Shown in pieces: positions 19,734 through 29,964 of a DNA stretch of 37,717 nucleotides. Source of the stretch: Chara braunii (Eukaryota > Streptophyta > Charophyceae > Charales > Characeae); the NCBI GenBank assembly GCA_003427395.1, contig BFEA01000066.1, positions 1,789,001 to 1,826,717 on the forward strand. Reading direction: 5' to 3'. Position 1 is the stretch's first letter, and each line of letters begins with the position of its first letter. Made by a program: the position numbers and the translations under genes. The notes under the pieces were generated by a model. It made no database searches, was not told the DNA's origin, and saw nothing but the letters and a program-made list of their open reading frames with translations.

Positions 19734-20231
19734 TTATGTAATCTTTTTATACAACAAGTAAGATACTAACCCACAGATCTCTATTTGACACAATATAAAC
19801 ATTAAGAGCGATAGGCACATTCTCCTATCAGGACACGCAGACTGCGAAACCACAGGAGGATCAGGTACGCGTGGTATCTCGCGGGGCCCTTGTTGGTGAG
19901 GCAGGGGAAGGACGGTCAGCTGCCTCTCTTGAGACAGTGGGTAAGGGCTATGATGCGGGCGACTAGGCAGCTCGAAACGTGATGGAGATTCTCCGTAATG
20001 CCTAGCGTACCCATATGAATAACAAGTCATTTCATCAGGGTCCGGGGTATGCATGCGCCTCTTCTCCCTACACCTTCTTGCCCTTAATCCTTCGTCCTTC
20101 TCTTCTAGTCCTTCATCATCTTCTTTCCACTCCTCCCTTTCTCTGGTCAAGTCTACAAGCCTTTCAGGCGCCTTCCCCTGTCTGTCGTTTCTTCCTCTAC
20201 CAGTTCCAGTCCCACGATCCTTAGGTGTCAT
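19734..20231 (-). CDS. Unknown protein, charged, with C-terminal hydrophobic segment
   Basis: 165 codons from ATG 20231. The N-terminus is rich in R, G and K (TGTGRGRNDRQGKAP), followed by a highly charged helix-like part (EREEWKEDDEGLEEKDEGL) and a proline/histidine-rich middle. It ends with a hydrophobic stretch (LSLLMFILCQIEICGLVSYLL) that could span a membrane. It is first in line of three same-strand ORFs, 107 bases upstream of the next ATG. DNA near its end (GTGGGTTAGTATCT) resembles DNA just before the next ORF (GTGGGTTGGTTTCT), hinting at an old duplication. No family recognised; it could be a chance ORF. Confidence 0.35.
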   Translation of the reverse strand: MTPKDRGTGTGRGRNDRQGKAPERLVDLTREREEWKEDDEGLEEKDEGLRARRCREKRRMHTPDPDEMTCYSYGYARHYGESPSRFELPSRPHHSPYPLSQERQLTVLPLPHQQGPREIPRVPDPPVVSQSACPDRRMCLSLLMFILCQIEICGLVSYLLYKKIT

Positions 20232-21475
20232 ATTAGTTAACTCTTAGTATAAGTAGGACAATTGTACTTATGTGTATTTAATCCCTATCTTACATACTGA
20301 TTTATTTGGAGCAACTACTCGTTACCAGCTATCCAAGTTACCGTACTCTGCTTTAGAATCTTAGTCAATTCCCTGATTTTTAATGATTGTCGTTTTGCCA
20401 GGATTTTGCCTTACCCGAGTTTGTTCACGAAGGACCTCGGCTAGAAGCGAGATCCCCTGCAACGGCGCCACCTATTGCGTGCGGCGGTCCCACACCCAGA
20501 CGCAAAGTGAATTTTGTGTCGGAGCTCACGGTCGTGTCACGTAGGAGTCTCTTGGTCACTTTACGAAATACCAACTCCGACCGTGCGAGCGTGCTATACC
20601 TCTCGCGACTCCCTATGACAGGTTAGGATTCCCGCGAGGTACAACATACATCCACCTGCGGGAGCTGTCACCATCCCTTAGGTGAGCGTATTCCTGCTGA
20701 GCTACTGACCTACATACGAAGGTTTTTACATGCAATCGTAGAGGTAGGTCAGCCGAGGGTGTTTTCTCGATCGCCGTAGCATAGGCATACGCGCGGTAGA
20801 ACGCTTTAAGACTGACCCATTTGTCGTACCCCGAGGTGTTGACTCCTCGGATCGACTATCTAATCGGGTCGACTTGTTCGGACTGTCTTCCACGCTTAGC
20901 AACTATGACAATAATCCTATGTTTACTTTACTAACCATTTAAGAGAGCCAGAGTCCAAACCCTTTACTAATCTCTTATTTTCTCAATATCTTAAACAAGC
21001 TTCTAGACAATAGTTCTCCAAGCTTTGACCAATTACGATCTTTGTCACAAATATATGTATATAAGTATGTTTGTTAATCACGGGAGCTGTATGAGCGGTG
21101 GACCTCACTTTCACAGTTGTTGTGTCCTGTTGTCCGAATATCCAGATGATACCAAACTCGGGAAACAATTCAATGCCCAACACTTGTGCAAATGCAAGAA
21201 TCAAATCCTAACATACAGATGCAAACACAGAACACGCTATAAGCGTCAACCTTTAATTCATTCACAGCAAGCCACTCACGCCCCAAAACCTTGAAGGACA
21301 ACATTCCTTCCTAAACCTGACTCCTTTTACCCCAACCCTTTACATTTTCAATGACCTCTGAGTGTGATTTGGACAAATTTAGGTGTAGATACAGGAGAAA
21401 GATTTATTTTTTTCCTTCTTAGGTCTTGTCTTAGTTGTGGGTATCAAGTCATGTGGAAGTTGAGTCGGCGTTATA
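20232..21475. other. AT-rich intergenic with hairpin cluster at 20627-20690
   Basis: No supported gene. At 20627-20661 an inverted repeat TCCCGCgAGGT...ACCTGCGGGA has a 10-bp stem with one bulge. At 20667-20684 TCACC...GGTGA forms a second stem. On the minus strand a tRNA-like D-arm motif TAGCTCAGCAGG lies next to them at about 20691-20702, but no B-box follows at the normal place. Confidence 0.3.
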
Positions 21476-21809
21476 TTGACCTGTTATCAAATGATAACAA
21501 AATTGTTGTTCTTACGGATTCCCCGTAAGTTCTCCGAAGTGTCGAAACATGTAGACACAACACAGTCCAAGAGAAACTTAACATCTCTCTTTCTAACTGA
21601 GATTTAAAAATTTCCTTCTAGACTCTGTCTTTTGTCTGACTCCTATCCTTAACTAATTGTTTGGGTTGTTGCCCTTCCGCTTCAGGTAGTGAATAATAGT
21701 TCACTCCCCTTTTTAATGTCACAGTAAATCTCCATATTCTCTTCACTATCTCATTCCTATCCCCCTTTGGGATTATCTTGTCTGAGTTCCCTTCCTTCTC
21801 CCAACACAC
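21476..21809 (-). pseudogene. Possible decayed third copy of the unknown paralogue family
   Basis: The minus frame reads VCWEKEGNSDKIIPKGD, then RIWRFTVTLKRGVNYYSLP, a TAG (21620-21618), then a stretch with HVSTLRRTYG and TTILLSFDNRSI ending in TAA. The order resembles the ORF at 19042-19626 (VMWQVEC, LYQITVREPM, VSKNL, IIINLVLGIDRSLS). The match is weak and judged by eye. It is on the same strand and about 1.6 kb from the nearest family-linked ORF. If real it is broken. Confidence 0.25.
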
Positions 21810-22079
21810 CTGAACACATCATCAATCCAACCCGTGGAAAGAAATCTTATGGAAAGAAATCAGACAAATTGATAGTCTCTCTCTGAGGCAAGATCTCACT
21901 TATCCCCTCTCGGTAGAATCAGAGGTAATTAGTTAGGATCGAATAATGCTGAGGGTGAAGAAAATTAGCGGTGGCATGGCAGACCATTCAGGATGAGTTT
22001 GTTTGACAAAGGCAAATTTTGTGGGTCTTAGCCCGTGTGTGCCAAAGCATACTTAGCCGTAGGTTTATCCTATGGCTAG

Positions 22080-22735
22080 CTACTGATAAGACAGGTATCC
22101 CTGAAACCTCACTATTCTTATATCAGATTAGTCACTGATAAGGCATGATTTTTCTTCTACTCTTATCACTGGCTAGCCCTCAATAAGGCGGGTGTCCAAG
22201 GATCTTTGATATTCTTATCGCTGACAAAATGCAAGGATGTTTATTGATAAGGCAAGTGTCCTTGAAACCTCGTTACTCTTATATCAGACTAGTCACTGAT
22301 AAAGCACGATTTCCCTGCTACTCCTATCACTGGCTAGCCCTCAATAAGGCGGGTGTCCAAGAATCCTTGCTACTCTTACCACTGAATAAATGTTAGGTTG
22401 ATCAATGATAAGGCAGGTGTCTCTGAAACCTCGCTACTCTTATATCAGACTAGTCACTGATAAGGCAGGATTTCCCTGCTACTCTTATCACTGGCTAACC
22501 CTCAATAAGGCGGGTGTCTAAGGATCCTTGCTACTCTTACCACTGAATGGATGTTGGATTGGTTAATGATAAGACAGGTGTCCTTGAAACCTCACTATTC
22601 TTATATCAGACTAGTAACTGATAAGGCAGAATTTCCCTGCTACTCTTATCACTGGCTAACCTTAAAAAAGGCGGGTGTCCAAGGATCCTTGCTCTTACCA
22701 CTGACCAAGCGTAAGGGTCATCGGAGTTAAGGCAT
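22080..22735. repeat. Nested tandem array: 53-bp modules in 160-bp units
   Basis: TGAAACCT recurs at about 22102, 22263, 22424 and 22584, a period near 160. Within each unit, modules of about 53 bp begin TGATAAGGC or CAATAAGGC. Each contains a pyrimidine-rich CTACTCTTATCACTG-like part, so TGATAAG and CTTATCA face each other as an inverted pair about 30 bases apart. Three module types alternate (AGGTGTCC-TGAAACC, AGGATTTCCCTG, GGGTGTCCAAGGATCC), giving a higher-order repeat of roughly four units, the last one degraded. No coding frame is maintained. Confidence 0.85.
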
Positions 22736-23554
22736 GCTTTCCCTGTTATTCTTACCTCCACACAAGTCTTATCGATGGATCAAGTTATCGCCTTTGATGA
22801 CATTCGAGCCCTGAATCGTTGTTAGTTTGAGAACTTATGCTGAATCAGATGCATAATGAGAAATGATCGATGTGATCTATGACAATTGATTATAGCAAGT
22901 TCAAATCAAGGGTACCCATCATTGTTTAGATGGAGTATAGAGAGAATGATTGTGAGAGGTTGATCCCTCGTATCCATACTTCCAATCAATGCCCACACAG
23001 CAAGATCGCTGTACCCAGAAGCAATCAGTTTCCACTCAGCCAACCTTTTCTCTGCCCGCAATCCAAGACTTTTGTTCATCCCTTAATCCTTGAAGAATTA
23101 TTGATCATGAATCCCTAACCCTTATGATCATTGTTACGATGATAGCCTATATGAAACAGCAACTGGGTCGAAGTAACGTACCTCGTCATTCCCTGCCTCC
23201 AGAGTTCCGCTTAAACTCCGGCAGAGCTCCCGCAATCGCTCTGTCCCTGACCATGTGTGATTTACGCAATCAACTGCTGGTCCTTAAATTAAACTGAGGC
23301 CATGATTAATCCATGGGAATCATGTCATCAACAATTAAACCGAGGAGGGAGACATCTAAGAGGACCCACAGGGATAAGTACGACGAAGGATGAAGGAGGT
23401 GAGTGCTTATCGTGAAAAAGGATATCGTCACCTCCCTCTCCAATGCCCCCATACTCTCTTTTTATCTCTGGCCCCGTATGATGCCTAATCATAGCAATAG
23501 TAGTCACAATAATCAAGCAATAACAATACTGAAATAATAATAACAATAATAATA
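22736..23554. other. Intergenic, nothing recognised
   Basis: No supported gene. A 62-codon plus-strand ORF at 22930-23118 has no recognisable feature. Confidence 0.4.
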
Positions 23555-23563
23555 ACATAAATA

Positions 23564-23601
<38 letters not shown>

Positions 23602-23651
23602 TAATAACAATAATAATAATAGTAATAATAATAATAATAAAAAAAAAAACA
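23555..23651. repeat. (AAT)n microsatellite with short A run
   Basis: Interrupted AAT/AAC trinucleotides ending in a run of A at about 23639-23649. The poly-leucine ORF on the minus strand is a translation of this repeat. Confidence 0.9.
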
Positions 23652-25419
23652 GTATTGGTAATAGTAATAACACTTGTGTCATAGCAATGCCATGTCTTCT
23701 ATTTTGTGGCTACATGGCCTTAGCCTATTCCAATCTACTACCATACTCGTATCTCTTCAGCCCATATAAAGTTGAAGATCGAAGATCAAGAAGATAATTC
23801 TCATGTAGACTGCCTCTTAATCAGGTACGTATCTCCTCACTCTCTTTCCCTTTCCTCTTCCCTGCTTGTACACTTCTCACTTTTTCCTTTCCCTTCATAA
23901 CCCTGCCTCTTCCTTACTTCCTCCGTTGTTTGGTTGTCACTATTCCTGGTCACTTTCATTCTTGTTACACATATCTGCCCATAAGTCCGACCAAGTTCAA
24001 AGGACTCGAATTCTAATAGTATGGAATATGAGCGAGAGTGATAAGCAATAGTTCAGAAAATCACTCCCCATTGTAACCCTGACAGTTGCATTCTAAGCAC
24101 AAGGTAACAACTTTGGCAATGGTTTTTACTGTAGTCAAGTGACTAATGCGGAATCTGGGCTTGGATCCCTAGATCTTACCCACCCGCGTATATAGCGCCC
24201 AAGCGTGTTTGCCCGCAATTCGAACCGGTGACTCGCACCTTTAAAACCGTTCCCTTTGATCGTCGGCACATAGCGTAGTTTTGAGGGTTTAAATTGCATG
24301 TCCGTAGGTCCGATGCCATATGTAGGTCATAGGTAGGCAGTCCGTAACGGGATCATCTAAAGCAGTCTCAGCACAACTAGCAGAAGGTCGGTCCTAGTCC
24401 TACTTAGCTGAGTCAGTTGTTCACAGTCCTAGTACCTACGTAATCAATTCAGTAGTGTCAAGTGGAACTGTCCACACCTTCGGCTTGGGCCTGGCACCGG
24501 CGAACTTAGTCAAGGTTAAGTATAACAAGGAACAACGAGCGGACCTGCATGCATTCTTCTGTTGATAGTGTGGTGGCGCTGTAGCAGTGCTTTGGGCAGG
24601 GAAGTCTGCATCTTCTCAAACCCGCGCGGGTGTAGGGAGGTCTAGCTTATTAGCTAGTGGTAGGAAGAAGACATCAATCATAGTACGGACACCGTCTCAG
24701 CATATCGCAGACATAGTATAGGTACAGACTTCAACACAACTATCTTAGTTGAGGCACAGAGCACAGTCTCAGACCCAGATAACACACAGACTCAACACAG
24801 TTACGCAACCCACAGACATAGCATGGACCGATAAGTCTGTGTTACCTGTACCACTTGTGAATCTGTGTGTGACCGTGTATTCGGTGTAGACTGTCTATCC
24901 GTGCGTGTCTGGGTAGTTCGTGTAGACTGTGTATCTGGGTGCGGGTGCGCAGTCTGCCTTGAACCTGCGCCTGGGTCTCAGCACCTACACCCAGGCCCGG
25001 GAAGTACAGTAGCGCCCCTTATGCCTAGGCTACCATCCAGATGCGGACCCTTCCCGATATCCCATTGGTATGCTTGGCTTTTACTACGTTGATGCCGCTT
25101 TCTGATCGGTCAGCGTCCAATGTGCGATGTGTCGGCCTCTTGGCCTATGCCCAGGGCTCAATCAAACCCCTGGGCTCAACTGCTTCTCGCAGGATTCTGG
25201 GTTCCAAGATGCATTCTAACCAACTGGCGTGCTGCGATTATTGGAGGCGCACTTTCAAAATGTTGACAGAAAGCCCTGTTTGTAGATATTCTGAGCAGCC
25301 TTCACTTAGGGCGGTCACATGCCTGGCCTGCCTTCACTTAGGGCGGGCACGAGGCTTGCTGAGGCCTTAGCCCAGAACACATGCAGGGCGGCAAGGCTCC
25401 TACGAGGGCTCAACCCTTA
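23652..25419. other. Intergenic, low-level repeats, one B-box-like motif
   Basis: No supported gene. On the minus strand at about 24216-24226 GGTTCGAATTG resembles a tRNA B-box but no matching A-box or cloverleaf was found. Around 24850-24960 there are short GTGTAGACTGTnTATC repeats. Confidence 0.35.
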
Positions 25420-25856
25420 CATAATAATAATAATAATAATAATAATAATATAATAGTACAAGGAAGATGAGCAATAGTGAACTCCAGCAATCAAACAACA
25501 TCATACATATGAGTCCAGATAGTCTTGACCTCGAACCAACAACAGAAATGCATCGCGAGATTCACCAAATAAGAACACACCAATAGTTCATAATTGACAA
25601 TGCTGAAATTGTCCCATCATCATCATCAACGAAGAACCAGAGTTGGTGTCCTATCTGGCGCTTGGCGCCCAGACTACAGATGGCAGGTCCTATCTAGCCT
25701 ATGCTGCAATGCTGAAGATGACGACAACAAGCTCTCCCGCAATACGAGCAGGCAGTGGCCAATGCCGCCTGCTTCAGGCACCAGGTAAATCTTTCGCTTC
25801 CCTCACTACCTCGATCCTTTACAGACAGATGCCACATGTACTCCACCTACTGTGCA

Positions 25857-25889
<33 letters not shown>
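25420..25889. repeat. Repeat C copy 1, bordered by (AAT)n
   Basis: (AAT)n at 25420-25455, repeat body to about 25856, (AAT)n at 25857-25889. The body shares with 26846-27220 and 28403-28780 the order: AACGAAGAACCAGAGTTG, GGCGCCCAGACTACAGATGG-like, CCAATGCC, GCACCAGGTAA, ACCTCGAT, CAGATGCC, CTACTGTGCAAAT. No coding frame is conserved between copies. Confidence 0.75.
25785..25828 (+). other. Intron-like GT...AG segment in repeat C copy 1
   Basis: CCAG|GTAAATCTTTC ... ACAGACAG|ATGCC, 44 bases. The equivalent segments are 27155-27198 (44 bases) and 28713-28754 (42 bases). The borders are conserved in all three. This is short for a spliceosomal intron of most plants. Confidence 0.3.
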
Positions 25890-25891
<2 letters not shown>

Positions 25892-26284
25892 AACGGTATT
25901 CACCACTTCGCAGTAGCTGATGCAGATTTCATGGCTCGATCCCTAGTTCCCTACCTTACATGTGTACAGTAGCTGTGTCAACCAGTAGATTTGAACCTGC
26001 AACCTGTAGGACCGCCAGTGGTAGGTAGGATTTCGTAGGTCATAGGGTAGAAGGGATTCAAACTGTAGACCTGTCGGGTAGGAGTTTAGACAGTACAGAG
26101 GTCGTAGCTCTAGACTGTCTGAAGGTCAAGGTCGTAGCTGCTACTTACCTGAAAAGGCAAAGTCGTAGCTGCTACAGTACGGAAAGGCCAAGATAGAAGT
26201 TCCATGAGTGGCCTTTCGAAATCAGCCTACGTAAGGCAGAGGCAAGTGGTCAAGTGGTGGCAGCCCACCTCGTACAGTCAGCAG
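25890..26284. other. Unique spacer with short GTCGTAGCTGCTAC repeats
   Basis: Lies where repeat D would be expected and lacks it. GTCGTAGCT recurs at about 26102, 26131 and 26162. No gene recognised. On the minus strand a GGTTCAAATC motif near 25988 resembles a tRNA T-arm, without other support. Confidence 0.35.
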
Positions 26285-26795
26285 TCCTAGTCCACCCAGT
26301 CCAGTCCAGTCAAGCAAGTATCGTCTGGGACTGTGTGTACCATGGCCAGGGGTTACAGGTCACACCAACGCATCACAGAAGTACCAATCAAGAGGTTGTA
26401 CCCAGCCTTTCATTCATTCATGTGAAAGCCATGCGGAAGCGCTGCTTTAGCGTCTTGTGCAAGGAGGTCTGCTGGAGGCCCGAAGACGAAGTGGGCGAGA
26501 GTGAAGCAGGGTAGCCATAGCGATAGGTAGTGGCAACCATAGCTGTCGTAGCTTGGTATAGGGTGCAGTGTGTGTGTACTGTGTGAGTGTTCAGAGTGAT
26601 GTGCGTGGGACATCCAGGGTGATCCGGTACACGTGGATCAGAGTGTTGTTTGGGCGCTGAGTCGTCACAGCCGTTGAAAGCGAGTTCGTACCCGAGTTTT
26701 CGTATCTCTGAGCATTGGGCAAGTGCATGGCGCCACTTTGCTGCGCTTTTGTTCATATGTATGAAAAGTGTGAATAAAACGAGTTTGATTGCTTG

Positions 26796-26829
<34 letters not shown>

Positions 26830-26845
26830 TAACAATAATAATAAT
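26285..26845. repeat. Repeat E copy 1 with terminal (AAT)n
   Basis: Begins near CCAGTCCAGTCAAGCAAGTA and ends near GTTTGATTGCTTG followed by (AAT)n at 26794-26845. It aligns with 27905-28335 along most of its length and, at its end, with 29240-29385. ORFs through it on the minus strand are not conserved between copies. Confidence 0.7.
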
Positions 26846-27287
26846 CAACGAAGAATAACGGACTTCAACAATCAAACTGCATCATATACATCAGACCAGA
26901 TAGTCGTGACCTCGATCCAACGGCAGCCCTGTGTCACGAGCTAAGTAGGGCACATCAAAAGTTCATAATTAAGAATGCTGGAATAATCTCTTCATAATCA
27001 ATGGAGAACCAATGTTGCTATCATATCTGGCATTCGATGCCCAGGGTACGAATGACAGATCCTGTCTAGCCTACTACTTGAAGATGAGGATGACGACAAC
27101 AGATCTCACGAAGTATGGGCAGATCCTGGCCAATGCCGCAACATCGAGCACCAGGTATGTCTTTCATATCCCTCACAACCTCGATTCCTCATGTACAGAT
27201 GCCCCATGTACTACTGTGCAAATAAATAATAATAATGCTAACAATAATAATAATGAGACTAATAATAATAATAATAATGATAATAAA
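26846..27287. repeat. Repeat C copy 2 followed by (AAT)n
   Basis: Second copy of the body described at 25420, followed by an interrupted (AAT)n at about 27221-27287 that leads directly into repeat D copy 1. Confidence 0.75.
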
Positions 27288-27640
27288 TTTGTAAAGAACA
27301 TGAATGTGGACAAAGTACAAAATCCAAACTGCAAATCACACTGAAGTCCAAATTAGTTAAAGCTAGAGCAGGTAGCACAATGAAACCGAGTAATCATCCA
27401 TTTGAGAATGATACAGAAGAAACGTGAGTCAATGTCCAAGCCCAACAGGGCAACGTCAACAACATAACCCAATGCAGCTCTCTCTTGTGGATGGTGCCAG
27501 GTGCCCTATCTACTTTACAGACTAAGCCTACAACTACAACAATGAAGGCAACCAGACAACTCGACGACCAGCGAGTGATGATGTCAACACCAATGCCGAC
27601 CTCCTCTCTACCCATGCACGTCTCTCCCCTTCATCCACAC
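27288..27640. repeat. Repeat D copy 1
   Basis: Starts near AACATGAATGTGGACAAAG and aligns with 28850-29070 and 29442-29650. Shared landmarks are CATCC-TTTGAGAA, GAGTCAACGTCCAAGCCCAA-like and ACCCAATG-AGCTCTC. Confidence 0.7.
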
Positions 27641-27904
27641 TCTACCTTGATAACCCACGCAGCGCCCTTTATTTCCGAAGAACCACCTTCGATCTCACCT
27701 CCCCTGCGTCTGTCTTTTTCTCTTCCCCGCTTCCGGTCAGCCCAAGTTTGTCTGTCCTTTCGTCTGTCTGTGTGTCTGTCTGCCCCAACCTGTTCTGGTT
27801 GCCGGTGTTCGGCCGCCTGCGACAGACTGTCTGTCTGTTCGACAGTCTGTACGTCTGTGCTCGTTTGCCTCCCTCTTCTTTCCTCTTCACTGGTGAGGCG
27901 ATAC
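27641..27904. other. Pyrimidine-rich spacer with GTCT repeats
   Basis: A plus-strand ORF (27485-27997) crosses it but consists of S/P/C-rich low-complexity sequence. I see no gene. Confidence 0.4.
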
Positions 27905-28402
27905 GGCTCAGTCCAGTCCAGTCAAGCAAGTATCATTTGGGACTGTGTACACTGCGGACCAGGAAACAGGTCAGACCAACGAATCCCAGTAGCATAATCA
28001 AGAGACCTCGCATAGCCATCCGTTCATCTTTCTTGCTGAAGCCATGCGGAAACACTGTCCTAGTGTTTCGTGCGAGGAAGTCTGCAATGAGCCCGGAGGA
28101 CGCAGTGTCCGAGTGTTTAGAGTTACGTGTGTGAGATACACAGGGTGCGCTGGTGCATGCAAATAGAGAGTTGTTTGGGCACAAGGTCGTCATAGCCACC
28201 GGAAGTGAACTCGTATCCGAACTGTGTTCTCGGCTACCATATCTTTGAGTACTGCGTGGACGCGTGTTGCCAGTTGTTGTGCTACTGTTTACATGCATGA
28301 AACGTGTAAATGGAAGCAAGTCTAATTGCTCTGTAGTAATAATAATAATAATAACAATAATAATAATAACAATAATAACAATAATAACAATAATAATAAT
28401 CA
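27905..28402. repeat. Repeat E copy 2 with terminal (AAT)n
   Basis: Second copy of the block at 26285, ending in (AAT)n/(AAC)n at 28338-28402. Confidence 0.7.
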
Positions 28403-28782
28403 AAGAAGATGATCAGGGCGAATTCCAACAACCTCATCATACCCAAGTACAAATAGTTGTGCCCTCGAACCAATAGAATAATTATTTCACGAGTTTCACT
28501 AAACAAGAACACAGCAAGAGTTCTTAGTTGACAATGCTGAATTGGTCTCATCATCAACGAAGAACCAGAGTTGATATCCTATCTGCAGCTCGGCGCCCAG
28601 ACTACAGATGGCGGATCCTTACTTAGCCTATCTACTGCAATGTTGCTGACGTTGTCAACAACTTCCCATGTACGAGCAGATTTCTGCCAATGCCCCACTC
28701 GTCAAGCACCGGGTAGGTCTTCTGTATCACTGAGAACCTCGATCCCCTACTCAGATGCCTCATGCGCTTCTCCTACTGTGCA

Positions 28783-28828
<46 letters not shown>

Positions 28829-28849
28829 GTAATAATAATAATATCAATA
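28403..28849. repeat. Repeat C copy 3 followed by (AAT)n
   Basis: Third copy; its intron-like segment (28713-28754) has GTAGGT at the left border. (AAT)n runs from about 28782 to 28845. Confidence 0.75.
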
Positions 28850-29386
28850 AAAATAGGAATATGCAAGGAGCATGAATGTGGACGGAGCACAGAAGTCCAA
28901 ATCACGAAACCACACAGAAGTCCAAGTAGTCAAAGCAAGAGCAGATAGCGCACTGAAACTGAGTATCCATCCTTTTGAGAACGGTATAGCAGAATCGTGA
29001 GTCAACGTCCAAGCCCAAACGGGCAATACCAACATCATAACCCAATGTAGCTCTCACTATTGAATGGCGCCAGGCGGCCTATCTACCCTACAACCTATCT
29101 CTATAACTACAACATGGAAGCAATCAGACAACTAGACGACCTTCGAGTGACGACGTCAACACTAATGCCGACCCCCTCTCTACCCAGGTACGGCCGGTAG
29201 TCGGTAGTTAGAGGGAAGCGGGTGAGTGTGTGTGCTAGTAGTGTGTTGTCGGGCGCTGAGGTGCCATAGCCAGTTTGACGTGAACTTTTGTTTGACAGCC
29301 ATATCTCTGAGTACTGAGTGGGCTTTTGTCGCGAGTTCGCTGTGTTGCTGTCATATGCATGGAAAGTGTGAAAGAAAACGATTTTC

Positions 29387-29440
<54 letters not shown>

Positions 29441-29441
29441 C
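28850..29441. repeat. Repeat D copy 2, partial E copy 3, (AAT)n
   Basis: D part at 28850-29170, then only the end of E (about 29240-29385), then (AAT)n at about 29386-29440. The E copy lacks its first half, so the unit is shortened. Confidence 0.7.
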
Positions 29442-29700
29442 AACGCAAGGATCATGAACGTGAACGAAGCACATAAATCCGAGTTTGCAACATCTCACTG
29501 GAGTCCGAGCAGATAGCATAAAGGACCCAGTAACCATCCCTCTGAGAATCGATACCGCAGAATCGTGGGTCAATGTCCAATCTCAATCAGCCACCCCAAT
29601 AGCATAACTCAATGTAGCTCCCACTCTGGAATGGCGCCTGGCGCCCAACCTACTCCTACACTACTACTACAGACTACAAGGAGACAATGCACCCTTTTGA
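29442..29700. repeat. Repeat D copy 3
   Basis: Starts ATCATGAACGTGAACGAAG and ends near GGAATGGCGCCTGGCG. It is the last recognisable unit of the C-D-E mosaic. Confidence 0.65.
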
Positions 29701-29876
29701 TATCAGCTGCGGCCCGAAGTGCTTGAAGATGTCGCCCATAGCAGACCATCGCCAATACTAGGTAAGTGTCACCACGTCATCATCATCATCATCCTTCACT
29801 TATCATCATCATCATTATCCTCATCATCTCCTCTCATCATCCTCCTTCTCTTTTCCCCTTTCTCTCTCCTTTCTCT

Positions 29877-29895
29877 CTCTCTCTCCACTTTCTCC

Positions 29896-29953
<58 letters not shown>
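29877..29953. repeat. (CT)n microsatellite with C run
   Basis: CT repeats flanking a run of C at about 29897-29908. It is followed by poly-T (29957-29963). The SLSLSL ORF is an artefact. Confidence 0.9.
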
Positions 29954-29958
<5 letters not shown>

Positions 29959-29964
29959 TTTTTC

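Noticed and set aside
22080-22735. CRISPR-like array.
   Set aside because: The window is eukaryotic; the modules form a continuous nested tandem repeat without unique spacers or cas genes.
23485-23682. Poly-leucine and poly-isoleucine/tyrosine ORFs at (AAT)n tracts (also near 28300, 29400 and 32000).
   Set aside because: Translations of trinucleotide repeats.
24170-24260. tRNA gene on the minus strand suggested by GGTTCGAATTG.
   Set aside because: No A-box at a normal distance and no cloverleaf could be drawn.
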